From assembly GCA_032718475.1 (NCBI GenBank), contig JAUCBJ010006426.1, forward strand, positions 1 to 64,000: a stretch of DNA of 64,000 nucleotides, in the 5' to 3' direction. Numbering within the stretch: position 1 is the stretch's first letter; every line of letters begins with the position of its first letter. The notes under the pieces are model-generated. The model was not told the DNA's origin. It made no database searches and was given only the letters and a program-made list of their open reading frames with translations. The stretch is from Nemertoderma westbladi (Eukaryota; Xenacoelomorpha; Nemertodermatida; Nemertodermatidae). The position numbers and the translations under genes are program-made. Of this stretch, positions 63,958 to 64,000 are shown piece after piece.

Positions 63958-64000
63958 GTAATTAATATACTGATATAATAGGCCTCCTTTATTACAACAA

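Overview
The window is eukaryotic, AT-rich, intergenic-looking DNA built almost entirely of transposable elements, simple and tandem repeats and their decayed remains. The mix (BEL/Pao LTR element, RTE-, CR1/L2- and R2-like LINEs, PiggyBac, hAT, Harbinger-, mariner- and Ginger-like DNA elements), frequent TAGGCCTA words and many long G/C homopolymers suggest a marine invertebrate, perhaps an echinoderm or other non-vertebrate deuterostome; this taxonomic guess is inference. No prokaryotic features, CRISPR array, tRNA or rRNA gene was recognised.

Layout. 0-7.5 kb: a Harbinger-like non-autonomous element with nested repeats, several tandem arrays, a PiggyBac C-terminal remnant (5.1 kb), an unrecognised reading frame running into a 13-residue coding repeat (6.1-6.7 kb) and a minisatellite with a 373-base higher-order period. 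7.5-18.6 kb: fragments of RTE and CR1/L2 LINEs on both strands, a Mutator-type transposase remnant and a PHD-like exon. 19.3-26.2 kb: a truncated PiggyBac gene, a hAT (ZMYM1-like) element with a damaged gene that keeps one intron, and a small Ginger-like element flanked by CCGG. 26.3-29.7 kb: an apparently intact PiggyBac element with an uninterrupted 748-residue transposase that carries an unusual RGG-repeat insert.

30.5-42.0 kb holds the most interesting structure. Two 352-base repeats in inverted orientation bracket a cassette with two convergent genes: one for an acidic/Gly-rich protein ending in tandem PHD-like fingers, one for a large unrecognised protein with an N-terminal Cys finger. 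A full-length R2-like LINE (31.3-35.5 kb, with a candidate target duplication) and a mariner-type MITE inserted later. Without them the cassette is about 6.9 kb and looks like a two-gene DNA transposon of a type I cannot name.

45.3-62.1 kb is one very large (16.8 kb) BEL/Pao retrotransposon on the minus strand, with 624-base LTRs differing at one position. It has gag, a second gag part, a broken pol (protease, RT, RNase H, integrase) and, downstream of pol, up to three further reading frames, the largest with three zinc knuckles and a basic tail. After the right LTR an unrecognised reading frame and two phase-compatible WD40-type exons (62.8-64 kb) mark the only likely host gene, which runs off the right edge.
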